Source: RGIG8767 sp045531685 (lineage in GTDB: Bacteria > Bacillota > Clostridia > Lachnospirales > Lachnospiraceae). From it: DNA of 64,000 nt. Below the pieces are notes generated by a model that searched no databases, was not told where the DNA came from, and was given only the letters and a program-made list of their open reading frames with translations. The stretch lies in contig JAZSEL010000119.1 of NCBI GenBank assembly GCA_045531685.1, forward strand, positions 35,793 to 99,792. The letters are read 5' to 3'. Every line of letters starts with the position of its first letter. The first letter of the stretch is position 1. This document shows positions 41,285 through 51,169 of this stretch, piece after piece. Position numbers and translations under genes: made by a program.

Positions 41285-42937
41285 ATGAAAAACGAAGTTA
41301 CATATCCAAACCTTCCGGAGATATTCGATACCTATGTTTCCGATTATTATGACTGGGTTGTGGAATTTGATAAAAGAGACGGAAAAACTATTTTTTATTA
41401 TGTAAGTGATTTCTTATTAGAAAATAAAATCATCCCGCAAAACATTGGTTCTTTTCAAGAATTAATGCAGTTGTTTAGTCAGCAATTAATCGTTGCCGAA
41501 GAAAAAGAAGCGTATCTGGTTCAGACTCAGCTCCCGATTATCTTGGATGAAATCAGAGTCAAAGGGAACTTTGTCCGCACGGTTCATCTGAACACTGAGG
41601 GCGGCATAAAAGCAGCAAATCTTCGCATTAAGCAGATTTCCGGTAGCGACAACCGTTTTCTTGCCTGTCTGACGGATATTACTGTGACTCTTGATAGAGA
41701 TTGGATGACCGATGAATATTCCCGTTCCGGTTTCCTTACAAGAACCGAACAATTGCTTAAAGAGCCGGAATATTGCAGCGGATATTCCATCGTATATTCC
41801 AATATCCAGGACTTCAAGGCGGTAAATGACTTACTTGGTACCCAAAGCGGTGACATGGTTATTTTCCTGGAAAAGGATGTTCTTATTCAGACACTGAATC
41901 CCGTACTGATTGCCCGGTTGGAAAGCGACCATTTTGTCCTTCTGACTAAGACGGAGAACATCTCCGATGAGACCATGGAAAAGTTATGCTATCAGCATTA
42001 TGACGAAGGTACAAAGCGTCTTCCCATCCTTATCCGTTGCGGTGTCTATAACATTCACGATGCCACCAAAAAAGTGGCCTATATGCTGGACCGGGCCAAA
42101 TTGGCAGAGCAATCCATTCCTGCCGACCACGGCATCCCGTATGCCGTATGCAATGAAAAAATGAGTCAGGATTACGTCAACCAACGTATTTTCGTTTCCG
42201 AATTGGACAGTTCATTGGAAAAGGGAGAATTTCTCCCATATTACCAGCCTATCGTGGATGCAAAAACAGGCGAAATTGTCAGTGCTGAGGCTCTCATCCG
42301 TTGGAACCATTCAAAAAAAGGAATGATTCCTCCCGGAATGTTTATTCCTGTTTTTGAAAGGGAAGGACTTATTTCCAAATTGGATAGTTTCATGGTAAAT
42401 CGTGTTCTCACTTTTAATTTCGAACGCATGAAAAACGGCCGCAGAGTAGTTCCTTGTGCCGTCAATCTTTCCAGAGTTGATTTCTACGATACCAAACTTT
42501 TGGAAATGTTAAAAGAAAAGCTTCAAAATCATGAAAATATTCAGAAAATGCTAAAACTGGAGATAACAGAGTCCGCCTGTGCTGTATTAGAGTCCGATGC
42601 ATTGGTTTTCTTAGAAGAAATGAAAAAATTAGAACTCTCTTTCCTCTTAGATGACTTCGGCAGCGGTATGTCCTCTCTCTCCACCCTTGAACTATATGAT
42701 TTTGATACCATAAAACTTGATATGGGATTTATCCGCAAAATCGGAAAAAGCAAAAAAGCAGAAGCCATTATCCGCCACACTATCGGTATGGCTCATGATA
42801 TGGGTGCAAAAGTGGTTGCAGAGGGTGTGGAAGATAAAGAACAATTGGCTTTCTTACAATCCGTTGACTGTGATATGATTCAGGGTTACTATTTTTACAA
42901 GCCAATGCCGGAAGAAGAATTTGCCGCATTATTATAA
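41285..42937 (+). CDS. EAL-domain c-di-GMP phosphodiesterase with degenerate GGDEF
   Basis: 550 residues; the only plus-strand metabolic gene besides the LacI regulator. An N-terminal sensory region (about 1-150) has no clear family. A GGDEF-like domain (about 150-285) has RLESDHFVL at the place of GGDEF and is inactive. The EAL domain (about 300-550) keeps SAEALIRW, AVNLSR, KLEITES, LDDFGSG, KLDMGF, VVAEGVE and QGYYFYKP, so hydrolysis of c-di-GMP is likely. A Shine-Dalgarno GAGGGA precedes ATG 41285. Divergent from ychF. Confidence 0.9.
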   Translation: MKNEVTYPNLPEIFDTYVSDYYDWVVEFDKRDGKTIFYYVSDFLLENKIIPQNIGSFQELMQLFSQQLIVAEEKEAYLVQTQLPIILDEIRVKGNFVRTVHLNTEGGIKAANLRIKQISGSDNRFLACLTDITVTLDRDWMTDEYSRSGFLTRTEQLLKEPEYCSGYSIVYSNIQDFKAVNDLLGTQSGDMVIFLEKDVLIQTLNPVLIARLESDHFVLLTKTENISDETMEKLCYQHYDEGTKRLPILIRCGVYNIHDATKKVAYMLDRAKLAEQSIPADHGIPYAVCNEKMSQDYVNQRIFVSELDSSLEKGEFLPYYQPIVDAKTGEIVSAEALIRWNHSKKGMIPPGMFIPVFEREGLISKLDSFMVNRVLTFNFERMKNGRRVVPCAVNLSRVDFYDTKLLEMLKEKLQNHENIQKMLKLEITESACAVLESDALVFLEEMKKLELSFLLDDFGSGMSSLSTLELYDFDTIKLDMGFIRKIGKSKKAEAIIRHTIGMAHDMGAKVVAEGVEDKEQLAFLQSVDCDMIQGYYFYKPMPEEEFAALL

Positions 42938-42952
42938 TACACAACAAAGTAC

Positions 42953-42998
42953 CGATAGCCCAAAACTCCTTTACGGAATTTCGGGCTATCGTTTTTTT
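42953..42998 (+). terminator. terminator of the EAL gene
   Basis: CGATAGCCC and GGGCTATCG arms with inner TCC/GGA pairs and a TTTTTTT tail on the plus strand. Confidence 0.92.
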
Positions 42999-43010
42999 AT
43001 ATTTCATTCT

Positions 43011-45038
43011 TTATCTCAATTTATCATATACTCTGACAATCTCACCAACGCTCCATGCCTGGGCAAAGCAGCCTTTGGAGGAAACAGGATTTTCTCCGTC
43101 ATAGATTTCCGGAAGCTGCCCCACACAGCCCTCTCGTAAAGCAGGCTCTAATAAGCTCAGCTGTTCTTTTACATATGCTTTCGCATCCTCTGAATACCCA
43201 TTTACTTTCAGATACGCCAAATAGTACGCCCCAAGCGGGAAGCCCCATACCGTACCCTGGTGGTATGCCAAATCACGGTCTAATTGGGCACCACCGTAAA
43301 ATGGACGGAATTCTGCATCTTCCGGTGACAACGTACGCAAACCATATGGTGTATATAAATGGCGGAACACTGCTTCCACCACTTGTTTTTCCTTATCCTT
43401 AGGCAAAACAGAAAATGGCTGTGACACTGCCCATATCTGATTACATCGAATCTGCTCATCCGCTTTGGTAAAAGAAATAACATCCTTTAAGCATTTCTTC
43501 TCTTCATTCCAGAACTTTTCTTCAAAGGAAGCCTTTACTTTAACTGCTAAAGAGGTATAGTCAAAAGTATCCTCTTCCTTTAACCGGTTCTTCCACTCAT
43601 CCATCATGCAAAGAGCATTGTACCAGTAAGCGTTGATTTCTACCGGTTTTCCATGGCGCGGAGTCGGAAGAATGTTTTCCACACGGACATCCATCCAGGT
43701 AACCTGGTCATAACCGCTTCCGGCTACAATCAGTCCATCCTCATCCATATGAATGTTAAAATCAGTACCCTTTTGATACCAATAAATGATATCCTTCATA
43801 ACCGGGTAGGCTTTTTTCACAAAGGCAGTATCCCCTGTGTTTTTCTCATATTCATATACCGCCAAAATGAATAAAAGTGCAGCGTCTACCGTATTGTACC
43901 AAGGCTGGTTACCGCCTTCCGGAAAAAGATTCGGCATCAATCCCTTATCGCAATATTCCATAAAGGTTTCAAAAATGGCAACCGCTGTTTCATACTGCCT
44001 TGTTGCGAGGCAACAGCCCGGAAGAGAAATCATGGTATCCCTGCCCCAGTCCTCAAAGAATGGGAACCCGGCAAGAATGGTTTTCTTTCCTGTGGATACT
44101 CTGTCTGAAATAAACTGCTCTGCACTGACTGCGAGCTGGCTCGGGATTTCTTCCGCAAAGGCGGCTTGTTTCTTTAATTCCTTACGATAGTTACATACCT
44201 GTTTTTTGATAGCATCAAATGACGGTATTTCTGCTACCGTAAAGGCATTTCCCTTTTTCTCATCATCCATGGCATATACCATTTCCAGAGTTTTATATTC
44301 TCCGGCTTCTACTATAAAAGTAATCTCATGATTCACCGCGCTTCTTCCAAGGGACATTTTACCGTCTTCCACATCCGCAGAATAATACAGGGTATCACAA
44401 AACTCCTTTTCTACTGCATGAGGTTCCCCATTCGTCTTCAAATACAGCTTTTGTTCATTGGAAGAAATGCAGGCATAATTCATACCGTCATCTGCACATG
44501 AGACTTTCGCATATGAAAACTCCTGATTAACGGACAATCTTTCTCCCTTTGGCACAAACTGCAAATGTGGCCTAACCGTCAGACACACCTTATCCTCTGT
44601 CCGGTTACGGACCTCATAGGTAATGCCTATCACATTTTTTCCCTGCATTAAAACCATGGACCTTGTTATTTCTACTCCCGGGAACTGATACATCCATTCC
44701 GGATAATCCTCAAACACAAATCCGGTCTGATACAAATATCCTTTTTCTCTCTTTTCATGAATCTGATAATCCTGACTGGATAACGGATATCTTTTTTCTC
44801 CCACCCTTATCTGTTCTTCCAGTCTGTGAATCATATTATAACGGTTATTTGGCGCATGCACGCATGCCATCAGTACGGCCTGGTCATTTCTGCAACAAGA
44901 GGAAACAAGGCTGAGAGATGAAAATCCTCCCAGCCCATTGCTCATCAGATAACAGTTTTCTTCGCCACGTTCCAATGTCTTCCAATCATTTTTTCCATAC
45001 ATGAATTTCATGACATTACTGCTCTCTTTCTTTTCCAT
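43011..45038 (-). CDS. GH133 amylo-alpha-1,6-glucosidase (glycogen debranching enzyme-like)
   Basis: 675 residues. The N-terminal domain begins CYLMSNGLGGFSSLSL; the C-terminal (alpha/alpha)6 debranching domain has AGFPFFEDWGRDTMISLPG (about 320-335), NLFPEGGNQPWYNTVDAALLF and QLDRDLAYHQGTVWGFPLG, the GH133 signatures. It releases glucose from branch points. An internal ATG (10th codon) is a possible true start, as no Shine-Dalgarno precedes the first. It lies 10 bp after pullulanase. Confidence 0.9.
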   Translation of the reverse strand: MEKKESSNVMKFMYGKNDWKTLERGEENCYLMSNGLGGFSSLSLVSSCCRNDQAVLMACVHAPNNRYNMIHRLEEQIRVGEKRYPLSSQDYQIHEKREKGYLYQTGFVFEDYPEWMYQFPGVEITRSMVLMQGKNVIGITYEVRNRTEDKVCLTVRPHLQFVPKGERLSVNQEFSYAKVSCADDGMNYACISSNEQKLYLKTNGEPHAVEKEFCDTLYYSADVEDGKMSLGRSAVNHEITFIVEAGEYKTLEMVYAMDDEKKGNAFTVAEIPSFDAIKKQVCNYRKELKKQAAFAEEIPSQLAVSAEQFISDRVSTGKKTILAGFPFFEDWGRDTMISLPGCCLATRQYETAVAIFETFMEYCDKGLMPNLFPEGGNQPWYNTVDAALLFILAVYEYEKNTGDTAFVKKAYPVMKDIIYWYQKGTDFNIHMDEDGLIVAGSGYDQVTWMDVRVENILPTPRHGKPVEINAYWYNALCMMDEWKNRLKEEDTFDYTSLAVKVKASFEEKFWNEEKKCLKDVISFTKADEQIRCNQIWAVSQPFSVLPKDKEKQVVEAVFRHLYTPYGLRTLSPEDAEFRPFYGGAQLDRDLAYHQGTVWGFPLGAYYLAYLKVNGYSEDAKAYVKEQLSLLEPALREGCVGQLPEIYDGENPVSSKGCFAQAWSVGEIVRVYDKLR

Positions 45039-45048
45039 TGATTTATAG

Positions 45049-47052
45049 TTACTTATCTTTTTTCCCTAAAAGGATACCGGAATATGCAGCTACATGCATC
45101 ATTCCTTTTTCGTTCAATACAAGTGGAATGCAACCGTCTGCCTGTTCCTTATTGGCAAGAATGAACCATTCTCCTTCCGGAACTTTTATATCTGCCGATT
45201 CCATTCCGGCATTGTAAACCACAAAGAGTTTCGAGTATAGACTTACCACACCGTCATTCTCTTTGTTTGTATTATCCACTACAAAGGATACTACCTTCTT
45301 ATCATGGGTGGTTTCCTCTGTGATTCTCTCATAAGCATCCGCTGACTTATCGTATAACCCCGGCAAGCTCTTACGCAGACGGATTAAGCCCTTGTAATAA
45401 GCTACTAAATCAGCAAACTCCACGGTCTGATGCCAGCGCAGCATATTAATCTTAGGATCAGAACGGTAACTGTTCTCATCACCCAGCTTGGTTCTGCCAA
45501 ATTCCTCTCCTGCCTGGAAGAAGATATGTCCCTGACAGGTAAAATAGATAAAAGCTGCCAACTTATTGGCTTCCAGAACCTCTTCGTATTTTTTCCCAAA
45601 AAGAGTTTCATCACCTAAAACAGGCTTACTATCGTCGGAATGCTTCATAGTCAATACCAGCTTGTCCCATAAAGTATAATTATCATGGGCGGATACATAA
45701 CTGATTATCTGGGAAGCGCTCTTAGGTGTTATGGTGCTGCCGCCTTTTCTCCATGCAGATACGGCATAAAGGACCTTATCTTCCAAATAGGAGGCACCGT
45801 TTACAAATCCCGGTTCTTCCACAATGAATACATCACCCTTAACTACATCCCGGATATCATCACTGAAAACGGCAATATTTTCATCCAGGTATTCCAAATT
45901 ATCCTTCAAAGCCGGCAAAGTTCCTTCTTCCATTGGAGATTCTGCTGCCCTCCACGGCTCTCCGTATAAGAGTTTTTCACCTTTTCCAAATTCTTCATCC
46001 AATTCCTTGCGGATACGGTTCATCAATTCCACGGTTAACAGTCCCATCAGGTCAAACCGGAAACCATCCAGATGATATTCCCTTGCCCAATACATAACCG
46101 AATTGGCTATATAATTATCCACCATGGCTCTTCCTACTGCCACGTCACTTCCACAGGCCGAACCGTCGGCAAGACTTCCGTCCTCCCATCTGCGGTTATA
46201 GTACCCCGGAATCGTTCTTTCAAGCCAGGAATCCGGTGAAAAAGTATGATTGTATACCACGTCCATAACCACACGGATACCTGCATTATGCAGAGCCTGA
46301 ATCATTTCCTTGCATTCTCTAATTCTTACACTGCCATCAAACGGGTTTGTTGCAAAGGACCCTTCCGGAACATTGTAATTAAGTGGGTCATATCCCCAGT
46401 TAAACTGACTGTCATCTCCTTCTTCATCCAATGCGGCAAAATCATAGAACGGAAGTAAATGTACATGCGTAACCCCTAATTCTTTCAGGTATTCCACACA
46501 GGTCGGATACTCCGTATTCTCTCCCGTTACAGTAAACGCCTTATACTTTCCTCTGTATTCAGCCGGTATACCACTGTCCGGATCATGAGAAAAATCCTTT
46601 ATATGCAATTCATATATAATCTGCTCTTTCTGAAGCTCCGGTGCTTTGTCAAATGCAAACCCTTCCGGATCGGTACGCCGTAAATCCGTTACCATGCTGC
46701 GATATCCATTGCATCCGCATCCTACCGCATAAGGGTCGGCCGTTTCCACAATTTCTCCATCGCAAAGGATTTCATAGTTGTAATACCTACCATGCAAATC
46801 GCCGGAAAGTTCCTTTTCCCATACTCCATGTTCGCCTAACTCCATGGTAAAGGTTTCCTTATTTTCCATTTCCGTTGTACCGTTCGGAATCGTTCCTTTA
46901 TCATACAGACACAACGTTACCTTACCTGCCAAAGGACTCCATAATTTAAAAACAGTCTTCTCCTTTGTACAGACCGCTCCTAAATCGTTTCCGTCGTATC
47001 GAAATTTATCATCAAAATCCTTTGTGTAAGTAATTTTTGTATCTAACTTCAC
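45049..47052 (-). CDS. pulA: type I pullulanase (GH13)
   Basis: 667 residues, no signal peptide, intracellular. CBM48-like N-domain (about 30-115), then GH13 barrel with FNWGYDPLNYNVPEGSF (type I pullulanase hallmark), VVMDVVYNHTF, FRFDLMGLL (nucleophile Asp) and LLYGEPW (acid Glu). It cleaves alpha-1,6 bonds in maltodextrin. GTG 47052 is the start, GGGAGA upstream. It acts with the GH133 enzyme on imported dextrins. Confidence 0.93.
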   Translation of the reverse strand: MKLDTKITYTKDFDDKFRYDGNDLGAVCTKEKTVFKLWSPLAGKVTLCLYDKGTIPNGTTEMENKETFTMELGEHGVWEKELSGDLHGRYYNYEILCDGEIVETADPYAVGCGCNGYRSMVTDLRRTDPEGFAFDKAPELQKEQIIYELHIKDFSHDPDSGIPAEYRGKYKAFTVTGENTEYPTCVEYLKELGVTHVHLLPFYDFAALDEEGDDSQFNWGYDPLNYNVPEGSFATNPFDGSVRIRECKEMIQALHNAGIRVVMDVVYNHTFSPDSWLERTIPGYYNRRWEDGSLADGSACGSDVAVGRAMVDNYIANSVMYWAREYHLDGFRFDLMGLLTVELMNRIRKELDEEFGKGEKLLYGEPWRAAESPMEEGTLPALKDNLEYLDENIAVFSDDIRDVVKGDVFIVEEPGFVNGASYLEDKVLYAVSAWRKGGSTITPKSASQIISYVSAHDNYTLWDKLVLTMKHSDDSKPVLGDETLFGKKYEEVLEANKLAAFIYFTCQGHIFFQAGEEFGRTKLGDENSYRSDPKINMLRWHQTVEFADLVAYYKGLIRLRKSLPGLYDKSADAYERITEETTHDKKVVSFVVDNTNKENDGVVSLYSKLFVVYNAGMESADIKVPEGEWFILANKEQADGCIPLVLNEKGMMHVAAYSGILLGKKDK

Positions 47053-47086
47053 GTGTTTGTTCTCCCATAACTTTCTTTTCTACAAA

Positions 47087-47110
47087 AGAATGGCTCTTTC
47101 GAGCCATTCT
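47087..47110 (-). terminator. terminator after malG
   Basis: AGAATGGCTC/GAGCCATTCT perfect 10-bp stem with GAAA loop and a TTTTG tail. It separates the transporter from pulA. Confidence 0.88.
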
Positions 47111-47132
47111 CCAGCATATATAGGATTTATAT

Positions 47133-47984
47133 TTAGCCCTTTACAGAGCCTCCCATACTTTCTACATAACACTTCTGTGTTAATAAGAATAAAATTGCAA
47201 TTGGAATAGAGATTATTACACAACCTGCGTAGAACTGAGTGTAATAATATTCCACATATTCCTTTTCAAGCATCGTCCATAAACCGATAGCAATTGTGTA
47301 ACGTTCAATATCCTGACCTAAAATAACTTTAGCAAAGATGTAATCCACCCAAGGACCCATAAATGCTGTAAGCAATGTATAAGTAATAATAGGCTTTGAC
47401 ATTGGAACGGTCACATGCCAGAATGTATCCCACTTTGTTGCACCATCGATATATGCAGCTTCATCCAATGCTTTCGGAATTAAGTCAAAGAAGCCTTTTG
47501 CAATGTAGAAGCCAAGTCCTGCACCGGCTGAATATACTAATACCAGAGCTACCTGCTTTAACAGCCCCGCATCCAGGAAACCAAGTCCCTTTAAGATATA
47601 ATAAACGGCAATCATGGACATGAAGCCCGGGAACATACCCAAAACCAATGCAACGTTCATAAGTGGTTTACGCGCTTTAAAACGTAAACGGCTCATTACA
47701 TACGCTACACTCAATACCATGAATGCAGAAATCACCATGGTACAGCATGCAATGATAAAGGTATTCATAAACCACTTTTCAAAGTTAATGACACTGTTTG
47801 CATCAAACAGATTAATATAGTTATTTAATGTAAAGCCTCTTGGCCAGATATAACTCTTATATGAGCCACCTTCTTCTCTAAAAGAAGTAAGAATTACGTA
47901 TAATATAGGTAATATCCATATAATACTAAGTATTGTAAGCAGTACATGCACTGCTGTGTTCTTTATAAATCGCTTCGTCTTCAT
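47133..47984 (-). CDS. malG: maltodextrin ABC transporter permease MalG
   Basis: 283 residues, six helices, with the EAA loop EAAYIDGATKWDTFWHVTVP for contact with the ATPase. It forms the channel with MalF. Start overlaps malF stop (TAATG). No MsmX/MalK ATPase gene in the window; a shared ATPase elsewhere is usual. Confidence 0.93.
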   Translation of the reverse strand: MKTKRFIKNTAVHVLLTILSIIWILPILYVILTSFREEGGSYKSYIWPRGFTLNNYINLFDANSVINFEKWFMNTFIIACCTMVISAFMVLSVAYVMSRLRFKARKPLMNVALVLGMFPGFMSMIAVYYILKGLGFLDAGLLKQVALVLVYSAGAGLGFYIAKGFFDLIPKALDEAAYIDGATKWDTFWHVTVPMSKPIITYTLLTAFMGPWVDYIFAKVILGQDIERYTIAIGLWTMLEKEYVEYYYTQFYAGCVIISIPIAILFLLTQKCYVESMGGSVKG

Positions 47985-49378
47985 TATTGGAATGCCCCCT
48001 CATCTTTATAGGAACCGGTTCTTCTATATGTAATCAGAGATACCGTAGCCAATACAACAAATGTCAAGATACCGATAACTGCACCAAGGTTGTAGTCCTT
48101 CTGGGTAATGGTCAATCGGTATAACCAGGTAACAAGTAAGTCCGTCTTTCCTGCATAGTAGTAGGTCATTGTATCCGGACCACCTCCTGATAACAGGAAG
48201 ATTACGTTAAAGTTGTTAATATTTCCTGTAAATGTTGTGATTAAATAAGGTGTCATAACGAAGAAAATATATGGCAATGTAATCTTACGGAAAATAGTAA
48301 GAGGACCGGCTCCATCAATCTGAGCCGCTTCATATAATTCTCCCGGAATATTCTGTAAAATACCCGTTGTCTGTAATAATGTAAACGGAACACCAATCCA
48401 AATATTAATACAAATAATAGTAACCTTAGCCAAGAACGGATCTGTAAAGAACGGAATGGACTCTGTTGGTCCAATTGCACCAATGCTTCGTAAAATAACG
48501 TTAACCGGTCCATTTGTATTAAAGATAGTTCTCATACTTAACAATGATACGAACTGAGGCACCGCAATGGATAATATGAACATAAAACGCCATAATCCCT
48601 TGCATTTTGTCTCTTTACGGTTAATTAATAATGCCAATGCAATACCTAAGAGGAAACAGGTTACGGTTGCAAATACTGCCCAGGTAAGAGTCCAGCCCAA
48701 TACCGGCCAGAATGTACCTGCTAATTTACCGCCGGCTGCAAACATAGCCTTGAAGTTCTCAAATCCAACCCAGTCAAACAAGTTTCCCGGTGGCTGATGC
48801 TCATGATCATAACTGGTAAACGCAATCAAGATCATATATACCAATGGAACAATGGTAAATATCAGCACTCCGGTAATTGGGAATGCAAGCATCAATTTAT
48901 GTAAGTTCTCCTGCTTCAGAGAATAGATGTCGTCTTTTAATTTTGGAATCGGCATACCGTGTTCTTTTCTGAACTGCACACCGTATGCACTCTTTCCCGC
49001 CGATACCATTACGAAAATAACTGCAATCGTAAGGAAAATGGTAATTACGCCATACAATAGAAATAGCATGGAGTTATCTCCTGCTACGTATTCGTAAATA
49101 CCTAACTGTTCATTGTAAACTTCACCCTGTTCATTTACACCAAGGGTAATAAAATTCTGAATGGAAGTAATTCCACTGTTAATCATGTAATAAATATATG
49201 CTGCTTCTAATGCTAAGAAAGCAAGACCTTTTGCAATCTGCTTATTCAAAATATTACCGAGTCCACAGATAATAAAGGATAATTTGGTAATGATGTTCCC
49301 TTTTACGAGTGCATCCATTACTGTAACATCAGAAGGTTTTCTAACGATATTCTGTTCTTTCTTTTTAAAGACTCCCAT
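47984..49378 (-). CDS. malF: maltodextrin ABC transporter permease MalF
   Basis: 464 residues: three N-terminal helices more than usual (about 30-145, including a short periplasm-facing loop), then the six-helix permease core with EAAQIDGAGPLTIFRKITLP near 370. Pairs with MalG. Between malE and malG. Confidence 0.92.
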   Translation of the reverse strand: MGVFKKKEQNIVRKPSDVTVMDALVKGNIITKLSFIICGLGNILNKQIAKGLAFLALEAAYIYYMINSGITSIQNFITLGVNEQGEVYNEQLGIYEYVAGDNSMLFLLYGVITIFLTIAVIFVMVSAGKSAYGVQFRKEHGMPIPKLKDDIYSLKQENLHKLMLAFPITGVLIFTIVPLVYMILIAFTSYDHEHQPPGNLFDWVGFENFKAMFAAGGKLAGTFWPVLGWTLTWAVFATVTCFLLGIALALLINRKETKCKGLWRFMFILSIAVPQFVSLLSMRTIFNTNGPVNVILRSIGAIGPTESIPFFTDPFLAKVTIICINIWIGVPFTLLQTTGILQNIPGELYEAAQIDGAGPLTIFRKITLPYIFFVMTPYLITTFTGNINNFNVIFLLSGGGPDTMTYYYAGKTDLLVTWLYRLTITQKDYNLGAVIGILTFVVLATVSLITYRRTGSYKDEGAFQ

Positions 49379-49417
49379 GGAAGGCCTCCTAAATATATGC
49401 TTGGGTTATACTTATTG

Positions 49418-49450
49418 TAAAAACAGGGATACCAATTTGGCATCCCTGTT
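49418..49450 (-). terminator. attenuating terminator between malE and malF
   Basis: AACAGGGAT and ATCCCTGTT arms around GCCAAATTGGT with a TTTTTAC tail. Partial termination here would leave more binding protein than permease. Confidence 0.85.
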
Positions 49451-49473
49451 AATTTTTCTATTGCGCTGTCAGA

Positions 49474-50790
49474 TTATTCAGTAGTAACAGCTGTTACGAA
49501 AGCGTCCATCTTTTCCTGAACGTTGTCTTTATTTAACTCACCACTTCTGATTTCTGTTGGAATTGTGTTAGCGTATGTCCAATATTTAGCAGAGAATTCT
49601 GCAGATACAGGCTGCATAACACTTGCAGAGTTAGCTTCGTTAACGATTACTGTTGCTAAAGGATCTGCTAATACAGCTTCGCTGCTACCTGCGTTTACGT
49701 TTGCAGGAATCTGAGCAGAAAGTTCGTAACGGAGTACCTGGTTTTCTTCGTTTCCTAAGAATGTTGCAAATGCAACTGCTGCAGCTGTGTTCTTAGAAGC
49801 AGCGTTAACACCGATACATTTTGAACCGTAGAAACCTAATAACTGTACATCTGTTCCGTTGAGGTTGTATGTAGGAATTACTGCTAAACCAAGGTCATCA
49901 CCTAAAACGTCTTTGTATGCATCATAGTTCCAAGCACCGTCAAACCAAGCACCTAATCTGTGGTCTGCGATTAATTCAGTAACTGCGATTTCTCCGTCAT
50001 ATGCACACTTAGGGTTGTTGATTAAGTCGATTAAGTAATTTGTTACAGCAACACCTGTTTCATTGTTCCAGTCACAACCTGCAGCAACGTCTGTTCCGTC
50101 TGTACCGAATACACTTAAACCTGCTCCGTAGTAGTAAGCACCAAGCTTCCAACCACCTGCTGATTCAAAGTAGAAGTTGTAAACGTTTTCTGCTGTTTCT
50201 TTAGCCATGATACCTTCTAATGTAGCAACATCTGCTTCATCTAAAAGAGTCTTATCATAGAACATGAAGAATGTGTTGTGTGTGAAAGGAATACCATAAA
50301 CGGCATCACCAATCTTAGCTGTTGCAGAAACGCTAGGAGCGATTTCGTTGTTAACCATAGCTTCTGCGTCACCACCAAGTCTTGCGATAGCACCAGCGTC
50401 AACAAGTGACTGTAACTGGTCATTTGCAAAGAAGAATACGTCAGCTGCTGCTTCAACGTCTTTTAAGATTTCGTCTTTAGCTTTGTCTTCACCAACGATT
50501 TCTGTTGTCCATGTAATGTTCCATTCTGGATGAGCTTCTGCGAATGCAGCCTGCTGCTGTTCCATAATCTTTGTGTCTACCTGATTCTGTGGGCACCATA
50601 CTTTAAGTGCAACATCTGTTACTTCTGCTGGTGCTGCAGCTTCTTCTGCAGGAGCTGCTTCTTCTACTGCAGCTTCTTTAGCTGCTTCTGTTGCTGCTGG
50701 TGCAGCTGTTTCAGCTGTGCTGTTTCCACAACCTGCAAGTAATGACATTGTCATTGCAGCTGCAAGTGCACATACTAATAACTTTTTCAT
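49474..50790 (-). CDS. malE: maltodextrin-binding lipoprotein MalE
   Basis: 438 residues. Signal peptide with lipobox LLAGC, Ala/Glu-rich linker (about 24-58), then the solute-binding fold (EGDDS: LKVWCPQNQVD, GIPFTHNTFFMFYDKTLL). It captures maltodextrin outside. It is transcribed from 50845-50873 under a LacI-type operator. Confidence 0.93.
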   Translation of the reverse strand: MKKLLVCALAAAMTMSLLAGCGNSTAETAAPAATEAAKEAAVEEAAPAEEAAAPAEVTDVALKVWCPQNQVDTKIMEQQQAAFAEAHPEWNITWTTEIVGEDKAKDEILKDVEAAADVFFFANDQLQSLVDAGAIARLGGDAEAMVNNEIAPSVSATAKIGDAVYGIPFTHNTFFMFYDKTLLDEADVATLEGIMAKETAENVYNFYFESAGGWKLGAYYYGAGLSVFGTDGTDVAAGCDWNNETGVAVTNYLIDLINNPKCAYDGEIAVTELIADHRLGAWFDGAWNYDAYKDVLGDDLGLAVIPTYNLNGTDVQLLGFYGSKCIGVNAASKNTAAAVAFATFLGNEENQVLRYELSAQIPANVNAGSSEAVLADPLATVIVNEANSASVMQPVSAEFSAKYWTYANTIPTEIRSGELNKDNVQEKMDAFVTAVTTE

Positions 50791-50809
50791 TTCTTACCTC
50801 CTAAATTTG

Positions 50810-50825
50810 GCGAAACTTGTTTCGC
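50810..50825. promoter_or_regulatory. operator upstream of malE
   Basis: GCGAAAC TT GTTTCGC, perfect 7-bp inverted arms, just after the malE promoter. More GTTTCG/CGAAAC elements lie at 50965-50974 (GTTTCGAAAC) and near 50990, and the 14-bp palindrome AGAAAACGTTTTCT (cre-like) at 51009-51022. Confidence 0.75.
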
Positions 50826-50844
50826 ATTGTTTTTTGCAATGACA

Positions 50845-50873
50845 AATTTAGCATGTTTATCCTATTTCGTCAA
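50845..50873 (-). promoter_or_regulatory. malE promoter
   Basis: TTGACG, 17-bp spacer, TAAATT on the reverse strand, upstream of the operator and malE. Confidence 0.75.
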
Positions 50874-51008
50874 CGCTTGTTTTACGCATTGTTTCTGTTT
50901 TCACCTCATTTTAACCCCTTTTTTGGTAAAAGTGCACAAAGCTACTAAACTTCCTTTTGTATTTGTTTCGAAACTTCCCATTTTTTTGTTTCGTTTTTCG
51001 AAATATTC

Positions 51009-51022
51009 AGAAAACGTTTTCT
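51009..51022. promoter_or_regulatory. cre-like palindrome in malE/LacI divergent region
   Basis: AGAAAACGTTTTCT is a perfect palindrome with central CG and near the CcpA cre pattern. With several GTTTCG half-sites around it the gap of 379 bp holds control sites and no gene. Confidence 0.55.
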
Positions 51023-51169
51023 TTTCAGTGTTTTTGAACCCTCTTCTTTTCTTTTTTAATAAATAAGTTTAGTTCCATGACTTGTGTTTCGTACTGTTTC
51101 TTGATAAAATTGAGTAGAAAAAAATTTTTTTCACATAAAAATTCACAAATTTTTATATGAGGGATATTT

